Notes under the pieces: generated by a model
The model's database searches: none
Told to the model about the DNA's origin: nothing
The model's input: the letters and a program-made list of their open reading frames with translations, nothing else
Made by a program: the position numbers and the translations under genes
Shown: one piece after another, positions 10,057-20,916 of the stretch
Layout: every line of letters begins with the position of its first letter
How positions within the stretch are numbered: position 1 is the first letter of the stretch
Origin: Arachis hypogaea
Taxonomy: Eukaryota; Streptophyta; Magnoliopsida; Fabales; Fabaceae
NCBI RefSeq assembly: GCF_003086295.3
Contig: NC_092047.1
Span: 66,007,475 to 66,071,474, forward strand
Direction of reading: 5' to 3'
Length of the DNA: 64,000 nucleotides

Positions 10057-11078
10057 GTTCTTTAAAACTTTTAAGATCACTCAATTTGCCCTTCTCTAAC
10101 TTATAATAATATTAATAATATCTTTACTAGATAATATTCTTAATAAAATAATAATAACAATAATATAAATAAGATATTTGAAATGGTAAATAAATAATAT
10201 TTATATCTGTTCTTAAAAACTTAGCTTCGTAAATCTTTTTATTCTTAAACTCTTGTTATCTATGTTTTAAACTTCAAATTTTTAGATATTTTATTTTTAA
10301 CTCAATATTTTTACAAAATTATATTTGAAACTTCACTTATCTTAGTATTTATAAAAGTAACCCGAACTTTTATAAAATACCTATTTTTACCTTCATATTT
10401 TATTTATTATCCAAAATACCCAAAACTTATATAATTACAAATTGTACCTCAATCTTTATTTATAAATACAATGTTACCCTTCAAAAATAAAGTTTAAATA
10501 CTAATCTTTCTCTTATACCAAAACCAAAATCCTTAGCCTTTTTCTTTCAAAATATTACTTGTGTTTTAATCTATTTTCGAGTTTTTCGATTACCGATTTT
10601 TCATAACTTTTAATTTAATCTTTCAACCACCAAATTTCATCAATTTTCTCAATATTCAAACTTAACAACAGCCCTCAAATATATCAAAAATAGTTCAATT
10701 CTTGTCAATGTAGGTTAAACTACTAGGACATCTTCACTATAATTGTATATATGTTTGACTGGGTTGAGTGAACTATATTCGCATGACCCCAATCAACTTG
10801 TAGATCATTTTACTTTGTAAATTTAATTAAAGAGTTCTAATAGTTGCTACCAGCATACCATGATTGACTTATTGGGGACAATTCACTTTACGCTTAGGTA
10901 AAGAAACAATGGAGATGATCCTAGGGAGTATACCTAAGTCAAGCCTAGTTAATTTCCTTTACTTTGTTGTCTAATTGTCATAGTTGTGCATCTTTAATTT
11001 CATTGCCAAATTTACTTAATAAAAAAGGACAAAAATTTTTTTAATTTTTTATTTAAAAAGATATAAGTCTTTGACTAA
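10057..11078. other. AT-rich intergenic or old repeat DNA, no gene seen
   Basis: This is the continuation of the DNA that received the solo LTR. It is highly AT-rich and resembles 600-1130 in style (ttacccct-type words). It contains nothing I can identify as coding. Confidence 0.5.
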
Positions 11079-11089
11079 TTGAAAAGAGG

Positions 11090-11960
11090 AGTGCTACAGA
11101 TACAAGTCATTTGGTTTATAAGTCATACAAGTTGGGAGAAACTTAACAAAAAGCACGTTGACCCATATACGATTTCCATGGCGTGCTTCGCGTTCCTCCT
11201 TCTCCTCCTCCTCTTCCTTCTTCTTCTCCTTCTTCTTCTCCTACTCTTCTTCTTCTTCCTCCATGAAAACGAGTTTCTTGCCAAATTTGATCTCCTTTGT
11301 GCGTTCTCTCTTTGCCTTTTCATTCGTTGTTTTATCTGCGTTTATCACACTGGTATTCTTGCTTCGTTTTTTTTTTAATTTTCATGGTTTCTGAAATCAA
11401 GCTTTGAAATCGTTTTGAAGATAACGAAACTTTAGAAATACACCCAAACGATTATAGAAATACACCCAAACGGTTACAGAAATACACCCAAACAGTTACA
11501 GGAATTCACCCAAACGATTATAGAAATACACCCAAAGGATTACAGAAATACACCCAAAGGATTACAAAAATACACCCAAAGAATTTAAAAAATACACCCA
11601 AAATTCGTTGAAGTACACCTTATGCATAATTCAGAACTCTTCCTCTTTCTCTTCCTCATCTTCTGCTGCTTCTTCTTCTTCTTCATTTTTTTATTTCATA
11701 TTCTCATAATTCTTTTTGGGAGGAAAAAATCAAATAAAGAAGAAAAAAATATATAATGTTGCAAAATCAAAAGAAGAACGAGGAGAAACACGACGATGAA
11801 GATGAAACACTTCAAAAACGAAGAGGAAGAGGCACGGAAAAAGAAGAAGAAGGAGAAGAAAAAGAGGAGGCATGGAGAAAGAAAAAGAAGAAGAAATAAA
11901 TGACTTGTATGACTTGTATGGAAAAATGCTTGTATGTGGAGAATTTCTCAATTAAAAATA
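11090..11960. mobile_element. foldback or MITE-like element with CT-rich and GA-rich arms
   Basis: The left end has ACAAGTCAT...CATACAAGTTGGGAGAAAC. The right end read in reverse has GAGAAATTCTCCACATACAAGC...ACAAGTCATACAAGTCATTTAT, so the termini are inverted copies. Inside, a TCCTTCTCCTCCTCC arm (11195-11265) faces a GAAGAAGGAGAAGAAAAAG arm (11815-11900). ORFs through these arms encode only Leu/Phe or Arg/Lys runs and are not genes. A 22-bp tandem repeat lies in the loop. No target duplication was resolved. Confidence 0.5.
11436..11605 (+). repeat. 22-bp tandem repeat, about 7.7 units
   Basis: Units start at 11436, 11458, 11480, 11502, 11524, 11546, 11568 and 11590. Each is a variant of AAATACACCCAAACGRTTAYAG. 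The core ACACCCAAA is nearly invariant while the GATTACAG half drifts. Confidence 0.9.
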
Positions 11961-12397
11961 TAAAGTTGTTCTTTACCTTTTAAAATACGAGACATTTAAA
12001 TTCTTTTGTCTAAAATATATAAAGACAAATCGATTCTCAAAAAGGATTTAAATGTCTCACATTTTAAAAAATAAGAGACATTTTTATATATTTCATTAGT
12101 CAGAGACTTATTTATTTTAGAAATAAAAAGTCAGTGATTTATTTGTTATTTATTCTTAATTTGTGCATTCACTCTCAAAAATCTTTAATTTTCATAATTA
12201 ATCTATGCGATCCTTCCTTTAGAGACGACTCAGATTTGTAAAACTCCTGGTTTATACCTTTTTAGAAGGTTTTAAAGAATCTTCGTTCCTTCTATATTTG
12301 ATTGTGAGAACATAACCAGAGAGAAGGGGGAGAGAGACAAAAAGAGAGGCGCATGAGTTAGTGCTTAGCGGCATTAGACAAAACATATACATATATA
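11961..12397. other. AT-rich DNA with a short inverted repeat; no gene
   Basis: The word GAGACATTTAAATTC at about 11988 is answered by GGATTTAAATGTCTC at about 12044, making a small hairpin. The remainder is AT-rich with no coding features. Confidence 0.5.
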
Positions 12398-13239
12398 CTA
12401 GTGTGAATCCTGCTCGTTGCGCGGATTGTGTACGTAATCTATTTTATTGTATTTATATATTTTTTGTTTATAAAAAAATTAATACATATTTATGAGGAGT
12501 TAATTTATTTAGTATATAAATAGATTGATTAATTCATTTTTTTTTATAATATTGATGTTTAATCTCATTAAAAAAATAAACATATAAAATTTGATCCTAT
12601 AGCATTCCTAAAACTAAGTGTACACTTACAGATATTTCTCAAACTTGACCCATAATTAAAAACATATTAAATCGACACTCTAATTTTAAAACAGATACAA
12701 AATCACTAAACAGCAAAACCACATATATATATATATATAGACCTAGTTCTGTATTATCACTATTACTTTCAAATAATGGTATAACAAATATACGTAGTCA
12801 ACCATAGCACACAAAAAATAACCATTTTTTTATTTGATTAAAAGTCCTATTTCTTGCTTATCAATCAAACAAAACCAACAAAAGTAAACTCACAAAGACA
12901 AAAGTATTTTTATTTTAAACTTTGACATATATTTAAACCAAAGGCACCCTTAACCCTTGATTCAAAGATCATTGGCAATTGAACATGAACCTCATGTCTC
13001 AATATCTAACCCATTCTTATTTCATTCTTTCAATTCCTTTATCATTTGCTCCAAATGTCACAATCTTTCTAAACAACAAATAGAACCATATGTTAAAAAG
13101 ACATGAAAATATTTTTTTTTTGTCACATGCCTTAGCTCCAAATTGAATGTGAGTACTTATACCTTGAATATTATTATCTAAACACATTAAGCATTGATAA
13201 TAGTTAAAAAGACAAATCTCAACAATAAATGAAACTTTC

Positions 13240-13313
13240 CAAGTCCTTGCCCCTTGCTGCAGCCGCAATCAATCTTGCATCAATCTGCGAGCGCAGCCCG
13301 TTCCTCCTGTCAT
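13240..13313 (-). pseudogene. captured exon inside the Helitron, parent unknown
   Basis: After an acceptor-like ATGTTAG the minus strand is open with DDRRNGLRSQIDARLIAAAA followed by RGKDLESF. The region is much more GC-rich than its flanks, as expected for coding DNA. I do not recognise the family. Confidence 0.35.
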
Positions 13314-13400
13314 CTAACATAAAATGCATGGAGTACAAACACAAATAAAAATGCAGCCATTTTAACTTAGAAAGCCAAAGGAATCAAGTAGTGATACACT

Positions 13401-13482
13401 CTACTTGCACCAACCCTTCTCATTAATAGTTTGATCAAGCTGTTGTACCATAAACTTGTCAATTTGAGCCTGTTGGGTCATA
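13401..13482 (-). pseudogene. captured enolase exon fragment
   Basis: The minus strand encodes TQQAQIDKFMVQQLDQT followed by INEKGWCK. This matches the plant enolase segment (TQQAEIDNFMVQQLDGT...NEWGWCK) near the end of the N-terminal domain. A stop follows directly where the parent gene would have its splice donor. Enolase converts 2-phosphoglycerate to phosphoenolpyruvate; this piece has no catalytic residue and cannot work. Confidence 0.65.
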
Positions 13483-14475
13483 TAAACTCAAACAAATAAA
13501 AAAAAACACAATTGATGTAGTAGAATAGCATTTAAAATAGCATGTTATAACCAAATTTATTGATTGCTAAATATCTTGCCAAGCATTGTAAATGCTATTA
13601 TTTTATTCACATTTTTTCCATAATAAGCAAGAAAAATTAAAAAAAAAAATTACCACCTGCCCCGTATTTTGTTTTTCAAGAGTGATAAAATAAAATAATT
13701 TAGAAATTGATATATATTAAATAAATAAAATTAGGAATCCAAAAAAATTTAAACATATACAGCACAAATTTCTTAAGGGTAAAAATAACACTAAAAACAA
13801 CAAATGAAAAGAGACAAATTAATAAGGCATAAGATTTGATAACTCACCATGCTAAGCTTCTACAGATTTGCTGTTCTCATATGATAAGGTGTGAATTAAT
13901 AAAATCACTAACCATCTAAATTTAAAAAAAATAAGAACTACATAATATATACAGGTTCCAATAAACTTAATAATAATGTTTACTTACTTTGCCGGTTTGC
14001 CATCAGCATCAATTTATGAAACATCTATTGAAGAATGCATCTACAATGGCCAGAGAAAGAACAAAATTAGTTAGACAATAATACATATAAACTTAGTTAA
14101 ATATTAATGTTTGCCATCCAACAAAGGAACCCTTCAAAGTCCACTTAAATTAGAATGACTTACCTTAAGAAGAAGAGAATTACACATTTTATATGAGACA
14201 ATGTACAAATCGTTACTGTATGCACTGCTATGGTTCACAAATTTCAGAAGCATTCCAATAGTTTGGCCAATATTCATTTAAATGAAACCCTTTTATGCAC
14301 GCCTGTTGAAAATTTATAACAACAATAAGTACCCTGTTTAGGTATCTTAAAAAATACAAACATAGCTGTCGAAATATTTTTTAACAAAATATACTATTGA
14401 AGAATTTAGGAAATAAATATGGCTCATAACCTCATAGGAGGATATGAAAAGAGATCATAATCAGATAAACCAAAC

Positions 14476-14532
14476 CTTGAAGAGAACATGAAAGAAGCAT
14501 GTCTTCGGATTGGCACAGTGTTCAGTTGCAAG
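14476..14532 (-). pseudogene. captured exon of ECHIDNA/TVP23-like Golgi membrane protein gene
   Basis: A 57-nt exon with acceptor TGTGCAG and donor AAG|GTTTGG encodes LATEHCANPKTCFFHVLFK. Plant ECHIDNA, a trans-Golgi secretion factor, carries NYANPKTCFFHVLFK at its start. No downstream transmembrane exons were found. The assignment rests on twelve near-identical residues and correct splice sites. Confidence 0.6.
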
Positions 14533-14734
14533 CTGCACATGCAGCAGAATTTAATGATTAATTACTCAAAATTTCAGTTCCATTTAGTAGAAGAAAACAA
14601 AACCCTCCATGAATTCATTCTGTCAGATAAATAAAAGAGTATGCAGCAACATTGAGTCACCAAATCAAAGCAAATTAAAACCATTCAACATTTACATCTA
14701 CTCTGCTGGATTCCAATTTTCCTTATTAGCTCTC

Positions 14735-15469
14735 CTTAGACCATCTTCAGTAGAGAACTCATCCCAATTTTTATTTATGGCCCACCTGTCATAAAAAATA
14801 ATTCTACGTCAGTTTTTGCGTTATAAACAGTAAATAGGAACTCAAAACACCTCTTTTCTCCAATAGGAGGAACTAACTTTAGTCCCTATTGTGGTCTCAC
14901 TTAATTAATTAATTAAAATAATTAAAATTAATAAATAATTAAAATTAATGTAGCTATTATTTTTTTCAATAATATATTATTTAAATTTATAAATTCAAAA
15001 ATAATTTACTATTAAAAATATTATTATTAAAAAATTATATATAACAATAATGCACAATATATAATTTGAGATTACATTAATTTGTAAAATTACTTAATAC
15101 AAAAAAAAACATAACTAAGCTTTATAGTTGACGACAAACATTGTGAAATTGTCATATGTGTTCAGTCAAATTCTCTTTTAACTGTCTATACTGCTGTCTA
15201 ATTAATTATTATAATTATTAATTAATTAAACTAATTTATAAAATTATTTAATATAAAAAAATATAATTAAACTAATTTACAAAATTAATTAACATACATA
15301 TAATATGTATGTAATGTATATTTTAATTTATTTATATGTAAGTATGTAACGTATCTTTTAATTCATTTATATATAATATGCCACAGTTATATAATATATA
15401 TGTATACAACGGGCAAAAGTGCCATTATGTCAGAGAAGGAACTCAGGAGGATTACCATTGGAGTTGCTC
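14735..15469. mobile_element. MITE with CCATTGGAG-type termini, probably Mutator-like
   Basis: The right end ATTACCATTGGAGTTGCTC and the left end CTTAGACCATCTTCAGTAG form diverged terminal inverted repeats of the common GAGCAACTCCAATGG class. Flanks TTAGCTCTC (14726-14734) and TTAGCTTCT (15470-15478) look like a decayed 9-bp duplication. The interior is very AT-rich and non-coding. It lies inside the Helitron. Confidence 0.55.
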
Positions 15470-15611
15470 TTAGCTTCTATCATTAGAAAGAGCGCATCAA
15501 TTAAAAAAAAATTAAAAGACATTATACAAAGCTAACGATAGTAAAAGTCAGATCTGTGAAATCACATCGGGTTAAGAAAATATAAAATAAATTTCTATTT
15601 AAAAAAATTAC

Positions 15612-16640
15612 CTCCGCAACACCGTCGATGGTAGGATCTCAGAGCTCTTATTCTCTTCACCGTGTCATCAACTTGCTTCTAGCTACTCCTTCTTCACTGT
15701 TGGCAGGAACACCACTCGCCGTTACCGCTGTTCTTTTTCCTCGTGGCTGCATCAACAACCATCATCACTTCTGGATTGTTATTCTTCATCTCTGCTGCTC
15801 GACGGTGATGAGCCCAATCGCTGATTGTTTCCCCGGTGACGGCCATAAGCCACGACAACCATCTTTGCTAAGTAATTAGGGGTGTCCATGGATCGGATCG
15901 TATCCGCAGATCCGCGGTAAATATCCGCATCCGATCCAAAAATTGCGGATACGATCCGATCCGCAAATTGATCGGATCGAATCGCGGATATCTGCTCTAC
16001 ATCCGCGTATCCGATCCGCGGATCTGCAAATCCGCACTATAATAATTAAAAAGTAAATAAATATATATGTTTGGTATTATATTTACTTGTTTGTATGTTT
16101 TAGTTAGTAATTATTATTCATATATTGTATTATTTTATTTTTGTCATTTAGAGAGAGTTTGATTAAAAATATTTTAGGAATAAATAAGTTTAAAAGTATG
16201 AAAAAAATATTTTTATCGAATTTTTTTACATAGAAATATGATTAAAAAAAAAGGTTTAATTATGCGGATATATCCGAAATCCGATCCGATCCGATCCGCA
16301 AAATGTGCGGATCGGATCCGGCACTAAAAAGTGCAGATATCATATCCGATCCGATCTGATGGAAATTGTGCGGATCGGATCGAATTTTCGGCCATATCCG
16401 ATCCGATCCACGAACACCCCTATAAGTAACTGCGAAGGGATCGAGCCTCGGTTTTCGAAAACAGATGAAAAGTCTCTAACGGTGGTTCCTCTGTTTGCAT
16501 TGCGAGCAAAGTTTTTGCGTTTATTCCGGTGACGGTGCTGAGCTTTCGTACCGGCAGGCAAAGAGAACGATGGAGAGAGATATGAGTTTTTGAATTTTGA
16601 AATGCAGTAACTTATGAAAAAAGTTGACGCTAAATATCCA
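15612..16640 (-). pseudogene. GC-rich captured promoter/first-exon-like segment, split by a MITE
   Basis: After removing the MITE at 15877-16422 and one target copy, the minus strand forms a continuous GC-rich block ending at a good splice donor (GCGGAG|GTAATT, 15612/15611). It has no long open frame. It resembles a 5' UTR or first exon of a captured gene. No family was recognised. Confidence 0.35.
15877..16422. mobile_element. hAT-type MITE with 8-bp target duplication
   Basis: Ends are TAGGGGTGTCCATGGATCGG and, inverted, TAGGGGTGTTCGTGGATCGG. Flanks are TAAGTAAT (15869-15876) and TAAGTAAC (16423-16430), an 8-bp duplication with one change. Both subterminal regions are filled with repeated ATCCGATCC/GGATCGGAT words. 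No coding capacity. It lies inside the Helitron. Confidence 0.8.
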
Positions 16641-16770
16641 AATTTTGTCATTCTAGATATATATTTACTTTGATACCCTTACTCTTTAGTGTGCCATGTG
16701 TCGTTCAGACAGGTTAAACACTTGTCGAGTAAAGAACTATCTACTGCTCTCCTTTTATATATAAAGAAGA

Positions 16771-17220
16771 TTACTTACACATTCCTCTAAGTTAGACACC
16801 AACCAATCCTACCCTTAGAAGGAATTCCTAATCGAATCGATTCTAACAAAAGACAAACAGATACAAACCCTAATTCCTCTCTATTGAATTACCGAATGAA
16901 AATGTAGCCAAATAGTCATGTGCTGGGAGAACCGCTCTAATTACTAGATCCAACAGGGATAGTCCTAACGATCTTCGCTCAGTGTCTGTTTGGGAAAATG
17001 GAACCATGCATCACAGATGATACTACTACATTTGGACTTGCCACTGCTGAAGTCTAGATGTTTGTCACGCCCATTCGAAAGTAAGCGAACGTAACCACCG
17101 TTTCTGTATGTAGAAGTTTGGAGGTAGGGAAATAGGTAGAAAACGAGTTGTGGTGACTGGTGAGACAGTTTTAGCAAGGGGAAAAGGATGAATGCGAAAG
17201 GGCGCGTTTAGGGGTTTTAA
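16771..17220. other. non-repeat-looking DNA, possible minus-strand exon remnant
   Basis: The minus strand 17177-16968 is open for 70 codons with an N-terminus rich in Ser, Leu and Tyr (MLKLSHQSPQLVFYLFPYLQ). It ends in a stop with no recognisable domain. It could be the first exon or UTR of a lost gene. Nothing else was identified. Confidence 0.2.
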
Positions 17221-17882
17221 TTAAGTTTAGGGATAAGTACTTTTTTCGTCCCCAAGGTCTGGGGTCAAAATCGATTTCGTCCCTAGCCTTTTTTTTTAAT
17301 TAAAATCATCCTGAATGTTACAAAACGGTTTAAAATCGTCCTTTTCTATTTTTTTGGACCAAATTACCTTTAACTATTAATAAAAATTAAAAATAATATT
17401 AAAAAAAAAACCCCACCCCCTTCCCCAACACCCATTTCTTCGTCTCTCTCCCTCCCCCCCCCCACACCCATTTCTTCGTCCCCCTCCCCTCCCCTCCCCT
17501 CCCCCCCCCCAAATTTCCTTCCTCCTACACCCACCCTCACTCCATCACTCCATCACCCCCAACCCGCCGCAGCCCCGCGTCCAGCCCGCCGCCGCCGCCC
17601 CTGCGTCCAGCCCGCCGTCACCCCGCGTCCAGCCCCCCGCGCCCCTGCGTCCAGCCCCCCGCCGCCTCGCGTCCAGGCCCCTGCCTCCCCTGCGTCCAGT
17701 TCGCCGCCGCCCCTGCGTCCAACCCGCCGCCGTCCCTGCTTTTCTGCTTCTTCTTATTCTTTTTCTTCTTCTTATGTAAACTAGATTTTTGATGAAATTT
17801 GTTATTGTTGATGAAATTTGTTATGGCTGAAATTTGAATTTCTGAATTTTTGATGAAATTTGTTGTTGTTGATGAAATCTGT

Positions 17883-17884
<2 letters not shown>

Positions 17885-17921
<37 letters not shown>
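17885..17921 (+). repeat. (GAT)n microsatellite
   Basis: About a dozen GAT units in a row in the core of the MITE. Confidence 0.85.
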
Positions 17922-17924
17922 CCG

Positions 17925-18210
17925 AGTGGGGTGAGGGGTGAGGGGGTGAGGGGTGGGAGGGGGGTTACGGTGAGGGAGTGGGGTGAGGGGTGGGAGGGGG
18001 GAGTTTCGGTGAGGGGAGTGAGGGGGTACGGTGAGGGTGGGGGGTGAGGTGAGGGGGTGAGGGGGAGGCAGTGAGGGGTGGGGGATGAGGTGAGGGGGGG
18101 ATGGGGTGAGGGGGAGGCAGTGAGGGGTGGGGGGTGAGGTGAGGCGGTGAGGGGAGGCGCTGAGGAGTGGAGGGTGAAGGGTGAGGGGGTGGGGGTTACC
18201 GGAAGGGTGA
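17925..18210 (+). repeat. G-rich GTGAGGGG minisatellite
   Basis: Irregular repeats of GTGAGGGG, GGGGTGGGAGGGG and similar words fill the stretch. Many runs of three to six G with short loops meet the simple G-quadruplex pattern on the plus strand. Confidence 0.75.
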
Positions 18211-18496
18211 GGGAGTGGTGTTTGTGTTTGTGTTTGTGGTGGTGGTGGTGGTGGTGAAGGTGAAGAGGAGAATGATGATGATGAGGGTAATTTGGTCCAA
18301 AAAAATAGAAAAGGACGATTTTAAAGCGTTTTGTAACGTTCAGGATGATTTTAATAAAAAAAAAGGCTAGAGACGAAATCGATTTTGACCCCAGACCTTG
18401 GGGACGAAAAAAGTACTTATCCCTTAAGTTTATTATTGAATATCTTACTTATCAATTACGAAGTTGTAAAGTTTTTTCCTCAGTTTCACGAGCTAA

Positions 18497-18968
18497 GTCC
18501 TAGTTTAGTCTTTGAGATTAGCGAGTTACATTGATTTGGTCCTTAACTTTTTAATTACTACACTTTGGTCCTCACCGAAGCTCAACATGGCTCAAGCCTG
18601 GTCACGTTGGACATATTAAAATGACGTCGTACGCATTTTGGCGCTAAAGAAAGCACTAAACAATTTCGTTTGTGGGTTTGAACAATACTAAAACGTTATA
18701 CCTCTTCCTTTTAGTATTGTTTAAATTCTCAAACGACATCATTTAATGCTTTTTTAGCATCAAAATGCGCACGACATCGTTTTAATATGTCCAGCATATC
18801 TTGAGCCATGTCACTAACGGCGTTAAACTCCTGCGACAAAAAATACACGGAGAAACTACATTAGTGCACTTTTTTGAATCCGAAGGACCAAATTATAACA
18901 ATTGAAAAGTTAGGGACCAAATCAGTGCAACTCGCCAATCTCAGAGTTCAGGGCTCATATTTTATTAA
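18497..18968. mobile_element. second inverted-repeat (MITE-like) element
   Basis: The left end CCTAGTTTAGTCTTTGAGAT, then GCGAGTTACATTGATTTGGTCC, mirrors the right end, which read in reverse gives GCCCTGAACTCTGAGATTGG, then CGAGTTGCACTGATTTGGTCC. Arms are about 75 bp and diverged. Shorter inverted words (ATTAAAATGACGTCGT... and ...ACGACATCGTTTTAATAT) continue inside. No coding sequence or clear target duplication. Confidence 0.6.
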
Positions 18969-20700
18969 ATCCTAGCCCTAACAGGTTGAGTTTACCTGGA
19001 GTTCCCATCAACTTAATTGAATCTCTGTGCACTCTCCCATTTTGAAACCCCAAAGTAAGTAGCAATCACGGATCAAGATTTCTAGATTCATTTGCACACT
19101 TGAGCAAACACATCCATAACTAGCAATCATATGCTAATGCAATGCAATGCAAGACTCTTATCCGAATTTCGTCACGAAGACGCCATCTCAAAAATTCGGG
19201 TTGGTACAAGCATAGCAACCAAGGTCGGGTCAAGTTATCTGACCCTTCAAGAACAAAAGCAGAGCTCTCTTGTCCTAGAATTTACCATCAATATTATAAT
19301 CATAATCATAGGAACGGGAACAAAGCTCCCATGTCCTTCAATCACAATTCTCAAATCATTTATCATAACTATACCTTCTTTGGGTCCAATCACACTCAGC
19401 ACGAATCGTCAAATAGTTCAATATCCTCAACCAAATCAAACCTTAGGTTAGTCATTAAACCATTAACTACCCAAACTAGACTCAAGCTTAATTAAAATTT
19501 CACCCCTTTTCATGAGCTTAAATAATTTCTTAGAACCAAATATAGAATATTTTCTTATATTGAGTTGAGCATCGAAATGCTCTTTGCAGGTATCTACACT
19601 CTGTGTTCTTGTTGATCTAGAGTATATCTCATTACTCGAAGGAAGAACAAGCTCAACTTTAGTTGGACGAATTATACCACACACAAGAACAATACCAATC
19701 ATTATAAACCAAACATATATCAATAATTTCATAATTAATTAGACTAATTATGTCATAATAAAATTATGATTATCAATCGTGTCAAACATCCTTTCGTAGA
19801 TTCATTAAGTCCCAAACACTCTAGGTTTACTATAGTGGAGATCGTAAGCTAAAATGCTCTATATTGTAACGTAGGCAAACGACATTGAAATTACAAACTC
19901 TATCCAAAAATGATCTTAAAGAAACAAACCTTCTAACTGAATCAGTTCCGATATTTTATGGGCAACCTAGCTCAAAATACAGGGCAAAACTAAAACTTCC
20001 CTATCTCACAGATCAACTTCCTATTAGTTTATTCAAATATGAATATAACTCCTTAGAAACCTCTAACAGAGTTGATTTTAGACAAGGATATACTAGAAAC
20101 ATCAAGTTTCCTAATAGTTTTGTGCACTTAAGAAGTCTTAGGCAACAAACTTCCAAAATCCTTAATTAATTAGGGTAAGAATATACTAGAGACAATAAGC
20201 TTTCTAATGATTTTGCTCTCATGTGAATCCAAGCTTGATGGAATTAATTGTGTTCTTTTAGATGCTTGTTCACTCTCGCTTGTTATTATGAACTCGTTAT
20301 AATTGTTACTTCTGCTACTAGTTTGCTTCTATCTTAGTTCGAACTAAGAACACCTGAAGAGTTCTCAACCTGGATTAGACTCCCATTTCTGCAAGCTAGA
20401 AAAAAATAGTTGCGTTAACGTGAAATTCAGCGACGATGGATCCAGACTCATGGTGACAAAATCCAACTCGTGATTAGCATATATGATTTGCATGAGTGGC
20501 AAAGTGATTCATTCATTCGAAGTGCCAAACGTGGCTTTTGATATCTTGCCCCCTTTGGAACCAACTTGCAAATGTTTCAAAAACTTACGGCACCGCAAGA
20601 CAATATCACGTTGGGGAATCCCAAAAGAACCTGACAAAAACTTGGTATATACATGCACGAATGATGAAAACAAGAGAATGTCTGACCAGGGTTACTTTTC
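18969..20700. other. unclassified DNA, probably old LTR or repeat; no gene supported
   Basis: Short ORFs (for example 19142-19495 and 19885-20169) show no domain or splice structure. The text includes LTR-like phrases but no LTR boundary or target duplication was found. It separates the MITEs from the 3' end of the uricase gene. Confidence 0.35.
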
Positions 20701-20802
20701 CATTTTGTAGAGGATAATAATATCAGCCATTACTAATTAACATTATCAGTTTTGACTTTTGTCATGCTCATAGAACAACCCAAGCAGTTCATGCCTATAC
20801 AT

Positions 20803-20808
20803 TTTATT
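20803..20808 (-). terminator. AATAAA poly(A) signal of the uricase gene
   Basis: The minus strand carries AATAAA about 109 bp downstream of the uricase stop codon, a normal plant 3' UTR distance. Other weaker AATAAT-like words lie at about 20858. Confidence 0.5.
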
Positions 20809-20916
20809 CTGAAGAAAGGGCATGTAAAGAAACAGCTGGAAAAGCATAACCAACATTATTTATATATAACATGTTATTTTGATCAGAAAGGATGATCTGT
20901 GGTGTTTCAGCAGTTC

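Larger units (their letters stand above)
12398..16770 (-). mobile_element. non-autonomous Helitron carrying captured gene exons
   Basis: On the minus strand the element starts TCTTCTTTATATATAAAAGG (16770 downward) and ends ...CACACTAG at 12398, preceded by a small hairpin (AATCCGC...GCAGGATT). The base before the 5' TC is A and the base after CTAG is T, so it sits in an AT dinucleotide with no target duplication, exactly as Helitrons do. No Rep/helicase is present. Captured enolase and ECHIDNA exons run in the Helitron's own orientation. Two MITEs (14735-15469, 15877-16422) later inserted into it; without them it is about 3.1 kb. Confidence 0.75.
17230..18423. mobile_element. Mutator-type MITE with long TIRs and a G-rich/C-rich core
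   Basis: Terminal inverted repeats of about 138 bp (17230-17369 and 18284-18423) are nearly identical and start GGGATAAGTACTTTTTTCGT. Flanks TTAAGTTTA at 17221-17229 and 18424-18432 are a perfect 9-bp duplication, typical of Mutator-like elements. The core has a C-rich block with repeated GCGTCCAGCCCGCCG (17400-17740), a (GAT)n run near 17885-17921 and G-rich GTGAGGGG repeats (17925-18210). There is no transposase. The matching arms and perfect duplication suggest a young insertion. Confidence 0.85.

Noticed and set aside
11079..11394. Leu/Phe-rich and Arg/Lys-rich ORFs on both strands
   Set aside because: They are translations of CTT/AAG-type simple repeats in a foldback arm.
19131..20169. 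ORFs of 89-117 codons upstream of the uricase 3' end
   Set aside because: No domain, no splice context, and the overlapping frames on both strands show equal quality; probably old repeat.
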